Positions 35,674-43,650 of a stretch of 64,000 nucleotides of DNA are shown here, piece by piece. The notes under the pieces are model-generated. The model searched no databases and had not been told where the DNA came from. It saw only the letters and a program-made list of their open reading frames with translations. How positions within the stretch are numbered: the first letter of the stretch is position 1; the number at the start of each line of letters is the position of its first letter. Both the position numbers and the translations under genes were made by a program. The stretch lies in the NCBI RefSeq assembly GCF_000424665.1, contig NZ_AUKI01000011.1, forward strand, positions 186,001 through 250,000, given 5' to 3'. This stretch comes from Salinimicrobium terrae DSM 17865. Its GTDB lineage: Bacteria; Bacteroidota; Bacteroidia; Flavobacteriales; Flavobacteriaceae.

Positions 35674-36576
35674 CTATAATATTTGACCAATCCCAAACAA
35701 AACTGCCAGTAAAAAAGTTCCTAAGGCTAGTTTTTTAAGTTCGGGATCCAACAGCACCGGATTCTTATTTTCCATTACTCTTTTCAGATGCAGCAACAAA
35801 GGAATAAAAGCAATAAGATAAAGGAGATCATCTATTCCCGTAAATGAAAATGCCGAATAAAGTATCATGCAGGAGAAGGCTGCAAGCAGAAGAAAATAAT
35901 GATATTGTTTTGCAGGTGCCGCTCCCATCTTCACCACCAGGGTGTTCTTCCCGGCCCTAGCATCGGCCTCCCGGTCCCTCATATTATTAAGGTTAAGAAC
36001 CCCGGCACTTAAAAAGCCAATGGTAGCAGCCGGTAAAACTACCCTCCAGTCCCATTCAACAGCATAAAGAAAGTAGCTTCCATAAACGGCAACAAGTCCA
36101 AAAAACAGAAAAACAAAGATATCTCCCAGCCCTCTGTACCCGTAAGCAGAATCACCTACGGTATACTTTACCGCCGCAGCTATGGCGGCTATTCCTAATA
36201 TCAGGAATATGATTCCGAAGAACAAGCTTCGGGTTCCGAAGGCAATATAAATAAGCGTAACCGCAAAAAAGAAAGTAACAATTCCGGTGATTATCATACC
36301 CCAAAACATTTCATTTCGGGTGATCATACCGCTTTGAAGAGCTCTTTGTGGGCCTACCCTATCTTCGTTATCTGTACCTTTTACAAAATCTCCGTAATCG
36401 TTGGCGAAATTGGAAAGGATCTGTAGTCCCAGCGTTGTGGCCAAAGCCAGGGTAAATATCACCGAATTAAATTCATCCTGAGCTACAGCAATAGCGCTTC
36501 CCACCAGAATACCGGAAACTGAAAGCGGAAGCGTTCTTAATCTCGCGGCACTAACCCAGGTATTTATTTTAGCCAT
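35674..36576 (-). CDS. menA: 1,4-dihydroxy-2-naphthoate polyprenyltransferase
   Basis: 300 residues, integral membrane UbiA-family enzyme attaching the polyprenyl tail to DHNA in menaquinone synthesis. The first Asp-rich motif is NFANDYGDFVKGTDNEDRVG (prenyl-diphosphate/Mg binding) and the second is NNMRDREADARAGKNT. About eight hydrophobic spans; N-terminus KINTWVSAARLRTLPLSVSG is typical of MenA. One base downstream of holA stop, so the two are transcribed together. Confidence 0.95.
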   Translation of the reverse strand: MAKINTWVSAARLRTLPLSVSGILVGSAIAVAQDEFNSVIFTLALATTLGLQILSNFANDYGDFVKGTDNEDRVGPQRALQSGMITRNEMFWGMIITGIVTFFFAVTLIYIAFGTRSLFFGIIFLILGIAAIAAAVKYTVGDSAYGYRGLGDIFVFLFFGLVAVYGSYFLYAVEWDWRVVLPAATIGFLSAGVLNLNNMRDREADARAGKNTLVVKMGAAPAKQYHYFLLLAAFSCMILYSAFSFTGIDDLLYLIAFIPLLLHLKRVMENKNPVLLDPELKKLALGTFLLAVLFGIGQIL

Positions 36577-36577
36577 T

Positions 36578-37582
36578 CTAATTGAAAATTTTTACAAGCA
36601 GCTCCTTCAAAAGATCTCCCTGTGGCACATTAGCAGCCCCTACTCCTTTCCCTTTCATATCGGCTTCCCGTAAATATGAAATTATGCTGCTTACTTTTTT
36701 CATGTTATAATTTCTGGCAGCAGTAACATAGTCTTTTACGAAAAAACGATTGACCTTAAGCACCTTGGCAACATTGGCTTCAGATTGATCTTTAAGGGAA
36801 TGGTACTGCTGCAATTGAACAAAGAAACTAAACAACATCCCCACCGTCATCACCATAGGATGATCTTTCTCATTCTGCGAAAAGTAATTAATAATACGGT
36901 GGGCTTTGAGATTATCTTTACTGCCGATAGCCTTCCGCAGCTCAAAAACATTAAAGTCCTTGCTTATTCCAATATTTTCTTCAATAAGCTCCGGGGTAAT
37001 GGTGGTTCCTTTAGGAGCAATAAGCTGAAGTTTTTTTAATTCATTATCGATCTTGTCAAGTTGATTTCCCAGAAACTCCAGCAGCATTTGTGCAGCCTTG
37101 GGAGCCATTTGATATCCGCGGGAATGCATTTCTTTTTGTATCCAGTCTACTACCTGATTTTCATAGAGCCTTTTATTTTCATAAACAACTCCCGTTTTAG
37201 CTATAGCCTTGTGCAATTTTTTGCGCTTGTCCAGCTTTTTATACTTGTAATTAAATACGAGAACAGTTGTAGGCTGAGGATTTTCGGCATAGGTTACCAG
37301 TTGTTCAATTGTACGGGAAAGATCCTGGGCTTCTTTTACAATGATGACCTGCCGTTCGGCCATCATGGGAAAACGTTTAGCGTTACCAACTATTTCATCC
37401 ACTGTCACATCGCGCCCGTAAAGCACCATCTGGTTAAAGCCTTTTTCGTCTTCCTGTAGCAGGTGATCCTCAATATAATCTGATATTTTATCAATAAAAT
37501 ACGGCTCCTCCCCTGTTAAAAAATAAATGGGTTTAATCTCCCCTTTTTTAATGGCAGTCACTATATTTCTTACGTCATCCAT
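36578..37582 (-). CDS. holA: DNA polymerase III subunit delta
   Basis: 334 residues. Clamp-loader delta subunit that opens the beta clamp; N-terminal AAA-like fold without a Walker A: PIYFLTGEEPYFIDKISDYIE and NAKRFPMMAERQVIIVKEAQDLS are the family motifs, and the C-terminal helical domain ends LLKELLVKIFN. First gene of the leftward holA-menA-MBL-menC-CPBP-menE run; a divergent gene starts 61 bases away. Confidence 0.93.
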   Translation of the reverse strand: MDDVRNIVTAIKKGEIKPIYFLTGEEPYFIDKISDYIEDHLLQEDEKGFNQMVLYGRDVTVDEIVGNAKRFPMMAERQVIIVKEAQDLSRTIEQLVTYAENPQPTTVLVFNYKYKKLDKRKKLHKAIAKTGVVYENKRLYENQVVDWIQKEMHSRGYQMAPKAAQMLLEFLGNQLDKIDNELKKLQLIAPKGTTITPELIEENIGISKDFNVFELRKAIGSKDNLKAHRIINYFSQNEKDHPMVMTVGMLFSFFVQLQQYHSLKDQSEANVAKVLKVNRFFVKDYVTAARNYNMKKVSSIISYLREADMKGKGVGAANVPQGDLLKELLVKIFN

Positions 37583-37632
37583 TTACAGCTGGTTTTGGGG
37601 AGGGGATTCAAAGACTTCTTCTAAAAAAATTC

Positions 37633-37640
37633 TACTTTTG
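37633..37640 (+). promoter_or_regulatory. -7 box of the HsdR_N-like gene (leaderless arrangement)
   Basis: TACTTTTG matches TAnnTTTG perfectly and ends 3 bases before the ATG at 37644. A transcript starting at the normal distance would begin at or just before the start codon. No TTTG at 19 bases. Confidence 0.55.
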
Positions 37641-37643
37641 AGC

Positions 37644-38087
37644 ATGCATACACTTAACTTCCCCCGGTACTCATTTCGGTTCAAAAATAGCGAAAATAAA
37701 GTGGCTGTTTTTGATGAACTCCGGAAAAAATTTGTTTTGCTTACGCCCGAAGAATGGGTACGGCAACACGTAGTGCACTTTCTCATCCAGGAAAAGAAAT
37801 TTCCAAAAAGCTTACTTAATGTTGAAAAGCAGCTGAAGATACATGATCTTATAAAAAGATATGATGTAATTGCTTACAGGCCAGATGGCAGCACTCACCT
37901 GGTGGTGGAATGCAAAGCAGCCTCAGTACCTATAACGCAGGAAACATTTGACCAGATTGCCAGGTACAACCTTGCCCTTAAAGCAACCTATCTCATGGTC
38001 ACCAATGGTTTGCAGCATTATTTTTGTCAGCTGGATTATGCAGCTGAAAAATATCACTTCCTGACAGACCTTCCGGAATGGACCTGA
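37644..38087 (+). CDS. HsdR N-terminal-domain-like (PD-(D/E)XK fold) stand-alone protein
   Basis: 147 residues resembling the type I restriction enzyme R protein N-terminal domain as a free protein (HSDR_N_2 type). The nuclease-fold core is RYDVIAYRPDGSTHLVVECKA, cut here as RYDVIAYRPDG plus HLVVECKA: Asp, then Glu-x-Lys. Start ATG 37644 (MHTLNFPRYSFRFK) is preferred; an in-frame ATG 117 bases upstream would overlap holA and the promoter. There is no hsdM or hsdS nearby, so it is not a restriction system. It is divergent from holA; a DNA-metabolism role is only an inference. Confidence 0.82.
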   Translation: MHTLNFPRYSFRFKNSENKVAVFDELRKKFVLLTPEEWVRQHVVHFLIQEKKFPKSLLNVEKQLKIHDLIKRYDVIAYRPDGSTHLVVECKAASVPITQETFDQIARYNLALKATYLMVTNGLQHYFCQLDYAAEKYHFLTDLPEWT

Positions 38088-38103
38088 AAAATGCACTTTT
38101 TGA
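38085..38103. repeat. Degenerate palindrome overlapping a stop codon
   Basis: TGAAAAATG-C-ACTTTTTGA overlaps the TGA stop of the HsdR_N-like gene; five A-T pairs and the outer T-A are kept, three positions mismatch. Weakest member of the palindrome family. Confidence 0.45.
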
Positions 38104-38155
38104 CACCTAATATGGAACAGCTTTATATCTCTCATTTTTCCTTTAATTTGCACCT

Positions 38156-39148
38156 GTGAAAGTAGCAGTAGTCATCCTTAACTGGAACGGAAGAGCATTA
38201 TTGGAGCAGTTCCTGCCTTCGGTAGTAGATTATTCTCCCGGAGCCACTATTTACGTAGCCGACAATGCTTCTACAGATGATTCCATCTTATATTTAAAGG
38301 AGAATTTTCCGAAGGTAGAGATCATTCACAATAAAGTGAATGGAGGTTTTGCAAAAGGTTATAACGACGCTTTACAGAACCTGGAGGAAGATCTGTTTTT
38401 ATTACTTAACAATGATGTAGAAGTCACTCCGGGATGGCTCCCGCCTTTATTGGCAGAAATGGAGAAAGATCCGGCCGTAGCTGCCGTCCAACCAAAGATC
38501 CTGAATTTCAGAAAAAAAGATTTTTTTGAATATGCCGGGGCAGCAGGTGGCTATATTGATGCTTTAGGTTATCCTTACTGCCGGGGACGCATCTTTGAAA
38601 CCTTGGAAGAAGACTCCGGGCAGTATGATGATACAGTTGACGTTTTTTGGGCAACCGGAGCCTGTATGGTCATTAGAAAAAGGGACTTTTTTAAAGTAGG
38701 AGGCTTTGATGAGGATTTTTTCGCTCATCAGGAGGAAATAGATCTGTGCTGGCGCCTGTTCAACCTGGGTAAAAAGGTGAAAGCAGTAGGCTCTTCAAAG
38801 GTTTACCACTTAGGAGGTGGTACCTTGAACAGCATGAATCCGAGAAAGACCTTTTTTAACTTTAGGAACAGCCTTTTTGCACTTATAAAGAATGCTCCTC
38901 AAAAGGGGCTGATTTTGAAAATATTTTCCAGGCTTATTCTGGATGGAGTAGCAGCTATTCGTCTGCTCCTGCTACTGAATCCTTCACATGCTACTGCGAT
39001 CCTGAAAGCCCACTTTAGCTTCTACTACCACTTCAAAAAAATGTGGAAAAAAAGAAATAATTCTTCGAAAAATGGGAAATATTTCAACAAAACCTCCGTT
39101 GTATGGTCTTACTATGTGAATAAAAATACGAAGTTCGAAAAGATGTGA
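38156..39148 (+). CDS. Family 2 glycosyltransferase
   Basis: 330 residues, GT-A fold. Starts with GTG at 38156 (VAVVILNWNGRALL). Nucleotide-sugar motifs: VADNASTDDSI, NGGFAKGYNDAL, LLLNNDVEVTPGW (DxD-like NND) and WATGACMVIRKRDF; FAHQEEIDLCWRL is the acceptor-side ED motif of rhamnosyltransferase-like members. Probably transfers a sugar in cell-surface polysaccharide synthesis; no polysaccharide cluster around it. A variant -7 box TAATTTG ends 5 bases before the start. Confidence 0.9.
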   Translation: MKVAVVILNWNGRALLEQFLPSVVDYSPGATIYVADNASTDDSILYLKENFPKVEIIHNKVNGGFAKGYNDALQNLEEDLFLLLNNDVEVTPGWLPPLLAEMEKDPAVAAVQPKILNFRKKDFFEYAGAAGGYIDALGYPYCRGRIFETLEEDSGQYDDTVDVFWATGACMVIRKRDFFKVGGFDEDFFAHQEEIDLCWRLFNLGKKVKAVGSSKVYHLGGGTLNSMNPRKTFFNFRNSLFALIKNAPQKGLILKIFSRLILDGVAAIRLLLLLNPSHATAILKAHFSFYYHFKKMWKKRNNSSKNGKYFNKTSVVWSYYVNKNTKFEKM

Positions 39149-39174
39149 AATAATCGATATAGGAATCAATTATC

Positions 39175-39205
39175 TTTCTTTAAGACATTAGAATTTGTAT
39201 TTTTG
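39175..39205 (+). promoter_or_regulatory. Promoter of the OmpA-family lipoprotein gene
   Basis: TTTC (39175-39178), 19 bases, TATTTTTG (39198-39205): perfect -7 box and three of four at -33. ATG at 39240. Confidence 0.7.
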
Positions 39206-39239
39206 ACACGTTAACATTTAATCACAATAATTAAGAATT

Positions 39240-40073
39240 ATGAAAAAATTCATGCTTTTATCGGCAACTGCTGCCCTCCTTTTCTCTTCGTGTGTATCAT
39301 CGAAGAAATATGCCGAGCTGGAAGCTCAACAACAGGAGACTCAAGACAAATTAAATACTGCCACAGTAAAACTTAACTCTTGTTTAGACGAAAAAGAACG
39401 TTTAGGACAACAAATAAATCAATTGAGCAATCAAAATACCGCTTTGTTGAATAATGTTGGAGATCTCGCTACTTTGTCTAAGAAAGAAGCAGAAAACCTT
39501 GAACGCTCTTTGGAAAGCATTCAGGAAAAAGATTTGAAAATCCAGCGTATGCAGGATGCAATCACCAAAAAAGACTCGGTAACCCTTGCACTTGTAACCA
39601 GCCTTAAAGGAGTACTTGGAAATATGAGTGATGAGGATATTCAAATCAATGTGGAAAAAGGTGTTGTTTATGTGTCGATTTCAGATAAACTTCTTTTCGA
39701 AAGCGGAAAATACAATGTGTCTGATCGTGCAAAAGAAGTATTAGGAAAAGTTGCCACTGTTGTTAAAAACCGTCCTGATATCGAATTTATGGTAGAAGGT
39801 CATACAGATGACCAGCCAATTAGAAATGCAGTACTCCAGGACAACTGGGATCTTTCTGTGAAAAGAGCTACTTCTGTAGTGCGTGTACTTCAGGAAGAGC
39901 ATGGAGTTGAGCCGCAAAGAATGACTGCAGCAGGTAGAAGTTACTATGTACCGGTTGCAACTAATGAAACAGCAGATGGTAGAGCCAAGAACAGAAGAAC
40001 ACGTATTGTTATTCTTCCGAAACTTGACCAGTTCTACAATCTTATTGATGAAGGAATGAAGTCTGCTGAATAA
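39240..40073 (+). CDS. OmpA-family lipoprotein with coiled coil
   Basis: 277 residues. Lipobox LLFSSCVSSKKYAEL; residues about 25-110 form a coiled coil (EAQQQETQDKLN... KEAENLERSLESIQEKD); the C-terminal half is an OmpA peptidoglycan-binding domain with ILFESGKYNVSDRA-like KLLFESGKYNVSDRAKEVL, MVEGHTDDQPIRN and DLSVKRATSVVRVLQEEHGV, AAGRSYYVPVATNETADGRAKNRRT split by the usual loop. Likely links outer membrane to peptidoglycan. Single gene with its own promoter and terminator. Confidence 0.93.
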   Translation: MKKFMLLSATAALLFSSCVSSKKYAELEAQQQETQDKLNTATVKLNSCLDEKERLGQQINQLSNQNTALLNNVGDLATLSKKEAENLERSLESIQEKDLKIQRMQDAITKKDSVTLALVTSLKGVLGNMSDEDIQINVEKGVVYVSISDKLLFESGKYNVSDRAKEVLGKVATVVKNRPDIEFMVEGHTDDQPIRNAVLQDNWDLSVKRATSVVRVLQEEHGVEPQRMTAAGRSYYVPVATNETADGRAKNRRTRIVILPKLDQFYNLIDEGMKSAE

Positions 40074-40094
40074 GCATTTGTAATATATAATTTT

Positions 40095-40124
40095 AAAAGC
40101 CCGGTAACTCACCGGGCTTTTTCT
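40095..40124 (+). terminator. Intrinsic terminator after the OmpA lipoprotein gene
   Basis: Stem AAAAGCCCGG / CCGGGCTTTT with a 7-base loop and T-run. The A-run on the other side would allow use by the leftward tsaC-like gene too. Confidence 0.92.
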
Positions 40125-40171
40125 ATCTGTTTTTTCTTCAGAAAAAGGTATTAAATAAAATGGTTCGGAAT

Positions 40172-40792
40172 TTAAAGTATCTCCAAACTCCCCTTACCTT
40201 CCCTGATCACCTCGGGCTCTGTTGTCGTGAGATCTATTACTGTGGACGGAATATTATCTCCATATCCCCCGTCAATAACTATATCTACCAGGTTATCCCA
40301 TTTTTCCAGAATGAGTTCGGGATCTGTGGTGTATTCCAAAACTTCATCATCGTCACGAATAGAAGTTGAAACAATTGGATTACCAAGACCGGAAACCAAC
40401 GCCCGACAAATATTATTATCGGGAATTCGAATTCCCACAGTTTTTTTCTTCCTAAAAACAGCTGGTAAATTATTATTTCCCGGTAGTATAAAAGTGTAAG
40501 GCCCGGGAAGGTTTCTCTTTAAGATCTTAAAGGTCTGAGTATCTATTTGCCTTACGTAGTCAGAGAGGTTACTAAGATCTTCACAGATAAAAGAAAAATT
40601 AGCCTTTTCAAGCTTAACCCCGCGCAATTGGGCAATACGTTCGAGAGCGGCATTATTTGTTATATCACAACCAAGACCATAAACCGTGTCTGTTGGATAA
40701 ATGATAAGTGCACCATCCTTAAGTGCTTCAACTACTTTTTTAATATGTCTGGGATTGGGGTTCTCTTCGTAGATCCTAATAAGTTCTGCCAT
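40172..40792 (-). CDS. L-threonylcarbamoyladenylate synthase family (YciO/YrdC/Sua5)
   Basis: 206 residues with the YrdC fold: IYPTDTVYGLGCD, ERIAQLRGVKLEKANFSFIC, LPGPYTFILPG, VGIRIPDN and the SxR pair in NPIVSTSI. These bind ATP and threonine/bicarbonate in the first step of t6A tRNA modification. Length and the variation KLEKANFSF (instead of KRP) point to the YciO branch or a Bacteroidetes TsaC; which one provides t6A cannot be told. Single gene. Confidence 0.88.
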   Translation of the reverse strand: MAELIRIYEENPNPRHIKKVVEALKDGALIIYPTDTVYGLGCDITNNAALERIAQLRGVKLEKANFSFICEDLSNLSDYVRQIDTQTFKILKRNLPGPYTFILPGNNNLPAVFRKKKTVGIRIPDNNICRALVSGLGNPIVSTSIRDDDEVLEYTTDPELILEKWDNLVDIVIDGGYGDNIPSTVIDLTTTEPEVIREGKGSLEIL

Positions 40793-40862
40793 AATTCCAC
40801 TATTTTAAATGCACCAAAAATTACAAAAATTCGATGCCTTTTAATAATAGATTGAGAAAAAT

Positions 40863-41075
40863 TTAATTGTTTCTTTCTACTTCACTTTCAAGCTTGAGAA
40901 CCTCATTGCCGTTTTCCTGCTGGATGAACAGGGCTTTGTTAGCGGGTTTCCCTTTTCTGGTTACTTTTGTCCCTTTGATGGTGTGAGTTATCTCATGATC
41001 AAATGTATTTTTTACCTTTCCGGTTGCTGTACCTTTTCCCCACTTCCATTTCACCTCTGTTCCTTCTCTAATCAT
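40863..41075 (-). CDS. DUF2945 (HVA1/Tudor-like) small protein
   Basis: 70 residues. The pattern MIREGTEVKWKWGKGTATGKV ... ITHTIKGTKVTRKG, ENGNEVLKLESEVE is the DUF2945 family, an SH3/Tudor-like small beta barrel of unknown function; the motif is quoted here in parts: GTEVKWKWGKG and KVTRKGKPANKALF. It lies 69 bases before the end of uvrD on the same strand and may be co-transcribed with it. Confidence 0.85.
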   Translation of the reverse strand: MIREGTEVKWKWGKGTATGKVKNTFDHEITHTIKGTKVTRKGKPANKALFIQQENGNEVLKLESEVERNN

Positions 41076-41144
41076 TTTTTTTATTTTAAAGATAAGAACA
41101 GGGAAAGAGTTAAGCTAAAGAATAACAATTACTTAACCACTGTA

Positions 41145-43469
41145 TTAGGAAAGCATTTTGAGTTTTGCGAATTTCAGGAGTAATTTCTTTATACCCCCGG
41201 TCTCAAAATTAATTTCAGCTTTTTTATCCTGGCCTACTCCTTCAATACTTAATACTTTTCCTTTCCCAAAGCGCATATGCTCTACCTCGTCACCGGCTTC
41301 AAGTTTTATTACCTGGGCCGGAGAAGCCGAAGTTTCGGGTGAACTCGCAGGTCGCAGCTTCCTCAACTTCCGCAGCTGATCTTCTGTAGGTTTGTGCGAA
41401 GGAGGTGGAGTTCCACTTTCCGGTTTTGTTTGGCGGAACTTAGTTTTGTCTACTTCCCCAAAAATATCTGCATCAATAAGGGGCTTGTACTTATAATCAT
41501 CCTGCGGGATCATAAATTCCAGAAACTTGTCATCTATTTCCTCGATAAACCGGCTAGGTTCGGCATCTACAAGTTTTCCCCAGCGATACCGGGATTGTGT
41601 ATAGGTGAGGAACGCCTTCTTCTCTGCCCTTGTAAGTGCCACATAAAACAACCGCCGTTCTTCCTCAAGTTCAGACCGGGTATTCATACTCATGGCCGAA
41701 GGAAAAAGATCCTCCTCCATTCCCACTATGTAGACATAAGGAAATTCCAGCCCTTTGGCTAGATGAATGGTCATTAGCGCAACACGATCATCATCGCCCG
41801 AATCTTTATCCATATCTGTAGCCAAGGCCACATCTTCAAGAAATTCGGTAAGGGAACCGGTTGCATCGGCCAGTTCCTTCTGTCCTTCCACAAAATCCCT
41901 TATCCCGTTTAGCAACTCCTCAATATTCTCAATCCTGGCAATTCCTTCTGGCGTACCATCCTTCTTCAATTCCTGCAGCAACCCAGTTTTTTTTGCAACA
42001 TTTTCAGCAAGAGTGAAAGCATCGGCAGTTTGGTTCATAATCTGGAAACTTTTGATCATATTGATAAAATTCTCCAGCTTATTCTTTGTGCCCCTGTTTA
42101 TCTTCAGATCAATTTTATCCAGATTCTCTATCACTTCAAAAATTGATCTTTTATAATGATTGGCAGCAATAGTGAGTCTGTCAATTGTGGTTTGACCAAT
42201 GCCACGGGCGGGATAATTTATTACCCGTTTAAGAGCTTCCTCATCTTTGGGGTTGATTACCAGCCTTAAATAAGAAAGCACATCTTTGATCTCTTTTCTC
42301 TGGTAAAATGAAAGTCCGCCATAGATTCGGTATGGAATGTCTTTTTTTCTAAGGGCATCTTCCATAGCCCTACTTTGCGCATTAGTTCGATAAAGAATGG
42401 CAAAATCTCCATTGTTCATCTGGCTTTCCATCCTGTTTTCAAAAATAGATCCAGCGACAAACCTTCCCTCTTCCCCATCGGTAAGCAAACGATTTACAAC
42501 AATTTTCGGCCCATCCTCATTGGCCGTCCAAACCACCTTTTCAAGTCTTGTCTTGTTCTTTTCAATAATAGAATTAGCAGCTTCAACTATATTTTTTGAG
42601 GAGCGGTAATTCTGTTCCAGGCGGTACATCTGTACATCGTCATAATCCTTCTGAAAATTGAGAATGTTGTTGATGTTTGCACCACGAAAGGCATATATAC
42701 TCTGGGCATCATCGCCCACCACACAAATATTCTGAAACTTGTCTGAAAGTGCTTTTACAATTAAGTATTGTGAATGATTTGTATCCTGATACTCATCTAC
42801 AAGAATATATCTGAAGCGGTTTTGATACTTCTGAAGCACATCGGGAAACCTGTTCAGTAATTCGTTAGTCTTCAGCAAAAGATCATCAAAATCCATCGCT
42901 CCCGCCTTAAAACATCTATCCACGTATTCCCTGTAAATATCCCCCAGCCTTGGCTTTTTTGACATGGCATCGGCTTCCATTAATTCCGGATTCTGAAAAT
43001 AAGCCTTTACAGTAATCAAACTATTCTTGTAAGAAGAAATACGGGAATAGACCTGCTTATACTTGTATACGTCTTTATCCAGTCCCATTTCCTTTATAAT
43101 GGCTGAAATAAGGCGTTGGGAATCCTGGGTGTCATAAATTGTAAAATTAGAGGGATAGCCCAATTTATCTGCTTCAAACCTTAACATTTTGGCAAAGATG
43201 GAGTGAAAAGTACCCATCCAAAGATTTTTTGCCTCACTGTTACCTACAATTTTGGCGATTCGGGTTTTCATTTCCCGTGCCGCCTTGTTGGTAAAAGTTA
43301 ATGCCAGAATATTAAACGCATCAACCCCCTTACTCATAAGATAGGCGATCCTGTATGTAAGAACCCGTGTCTTCCCCGATCCTGCACCAGCTATCACGAT
43401 CATAGCCCCATCCTTCTGCAAAACAGGTGCTCGCTGAGCATCATTTAATTCGGCTAAATAATTTTCCAA
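41145..43469 (-). CDS. UvrD/PcrA-type ATP-dependent DNA helicase
   Basis: 774-residue superfamily 1A 3'-5' helicase. Motifs in order: Q-motif LNDAQRAPV, Walker A AGAGSGKT (about 28-35), Ia TFTNKAAREMK, Walker B DEYQDTN, III VVGDDAQSIYAFRGA, IV LEQNYRSS, V TIHLAKGLEFPYV and VI VALTRAEKKA. A C-terminal tail with a PcrA-like SH3/Tudor segment (GDEVEHMRFGKGKVLSIEG) binds RNA polymerase in PcrA. The start is TTG at 43469 (TTG GAA AAT); upstream codons give no ATG before a stop at 43500. Confidence 0.94.
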   Translation of the reverse strand: MENYLAELNDAQRAPVLQKDGAMIVIAGAGSGKTRVLTYRIAYLMSKGVDAFNILALTFTNKAAREMKTRIAKIVGNSEAKNLWMGTFHSIFAKMLRFEADKLGYPSNFTIYDTQDSQRLISAIIKEMGLDKDVYKYKQVYSRISSYKNSLITVKAYFQNPELMEADAMSKKPRLGDIYREYVDRCFKAGAMDFDDLLLKTNELLNRFPDVLQKYQNRFRYILVDEYQDTNHSQYLIVKALSDKFQNICVVGDDAQSIYAFRGANINNILNFQKDYDDVQMYRLEQNYRSSKNIVEAANSIIEKNKTRLEKVVWTANEDGPKIVVNRLLTDGEEGRFVAGSIFENRMESQMNNGDFAILYRTNAQSRAMEDALRKKDIPYRIYGGLSFYQRKEIKDVLSYLRLVINPKDEEALKRVINYPARGIGQTTIDRLTIAANHYKRSIFEVIENLDKIDLKINRGTKNKLENFINMIKSFQIMNQTADAFTLAENVAKKTGLLQELKKDGTPEGIARIENIEELLNGIRDFVEGQKELADATGSLTEFLEDVALATDMDKDSGDDDRVALMTIHLAKGLEFPYVYIVGMEEDLFPSAMSMNTRSELEEERRLFYVALTRAEKKAFLTYTQSRYRWGKLVDAEPSRFIEEIDDKFLEFMIPQDDYKYKPLIDADIFGEVDKTKFRQTKPESGTPPPSHKPTEDQLRKLRKLRPASSPETSASPAQVIKLEAGDEVEHMRFGKGKVLSIEGVGQDKKAEINFETGGIKKLLLKFAKLKMLS

Positions 43470-43650
43470 TAGTAACTTCTTTTGAAGGGGTGAAAATAAC
43501 TAAAAATGTGGCAAAAATCGAAGCCTGGTCTATATCTTTTTGCCCATTTCAATTACCTCTGCAGAACTTTTTTACAAATATTTTAGAGGATTAATTTTGG
43601 AGGTGCTGCTTTATGAAGTAACTTTTCGTTTTTCGGAAAAAACCTCTTTT

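Noticed and set aside
37644-38087. Type I restriction system
   Set aside because: No hsdM or hsdS gene or full HsdR helicase is present; only a nuclease-fold domain.
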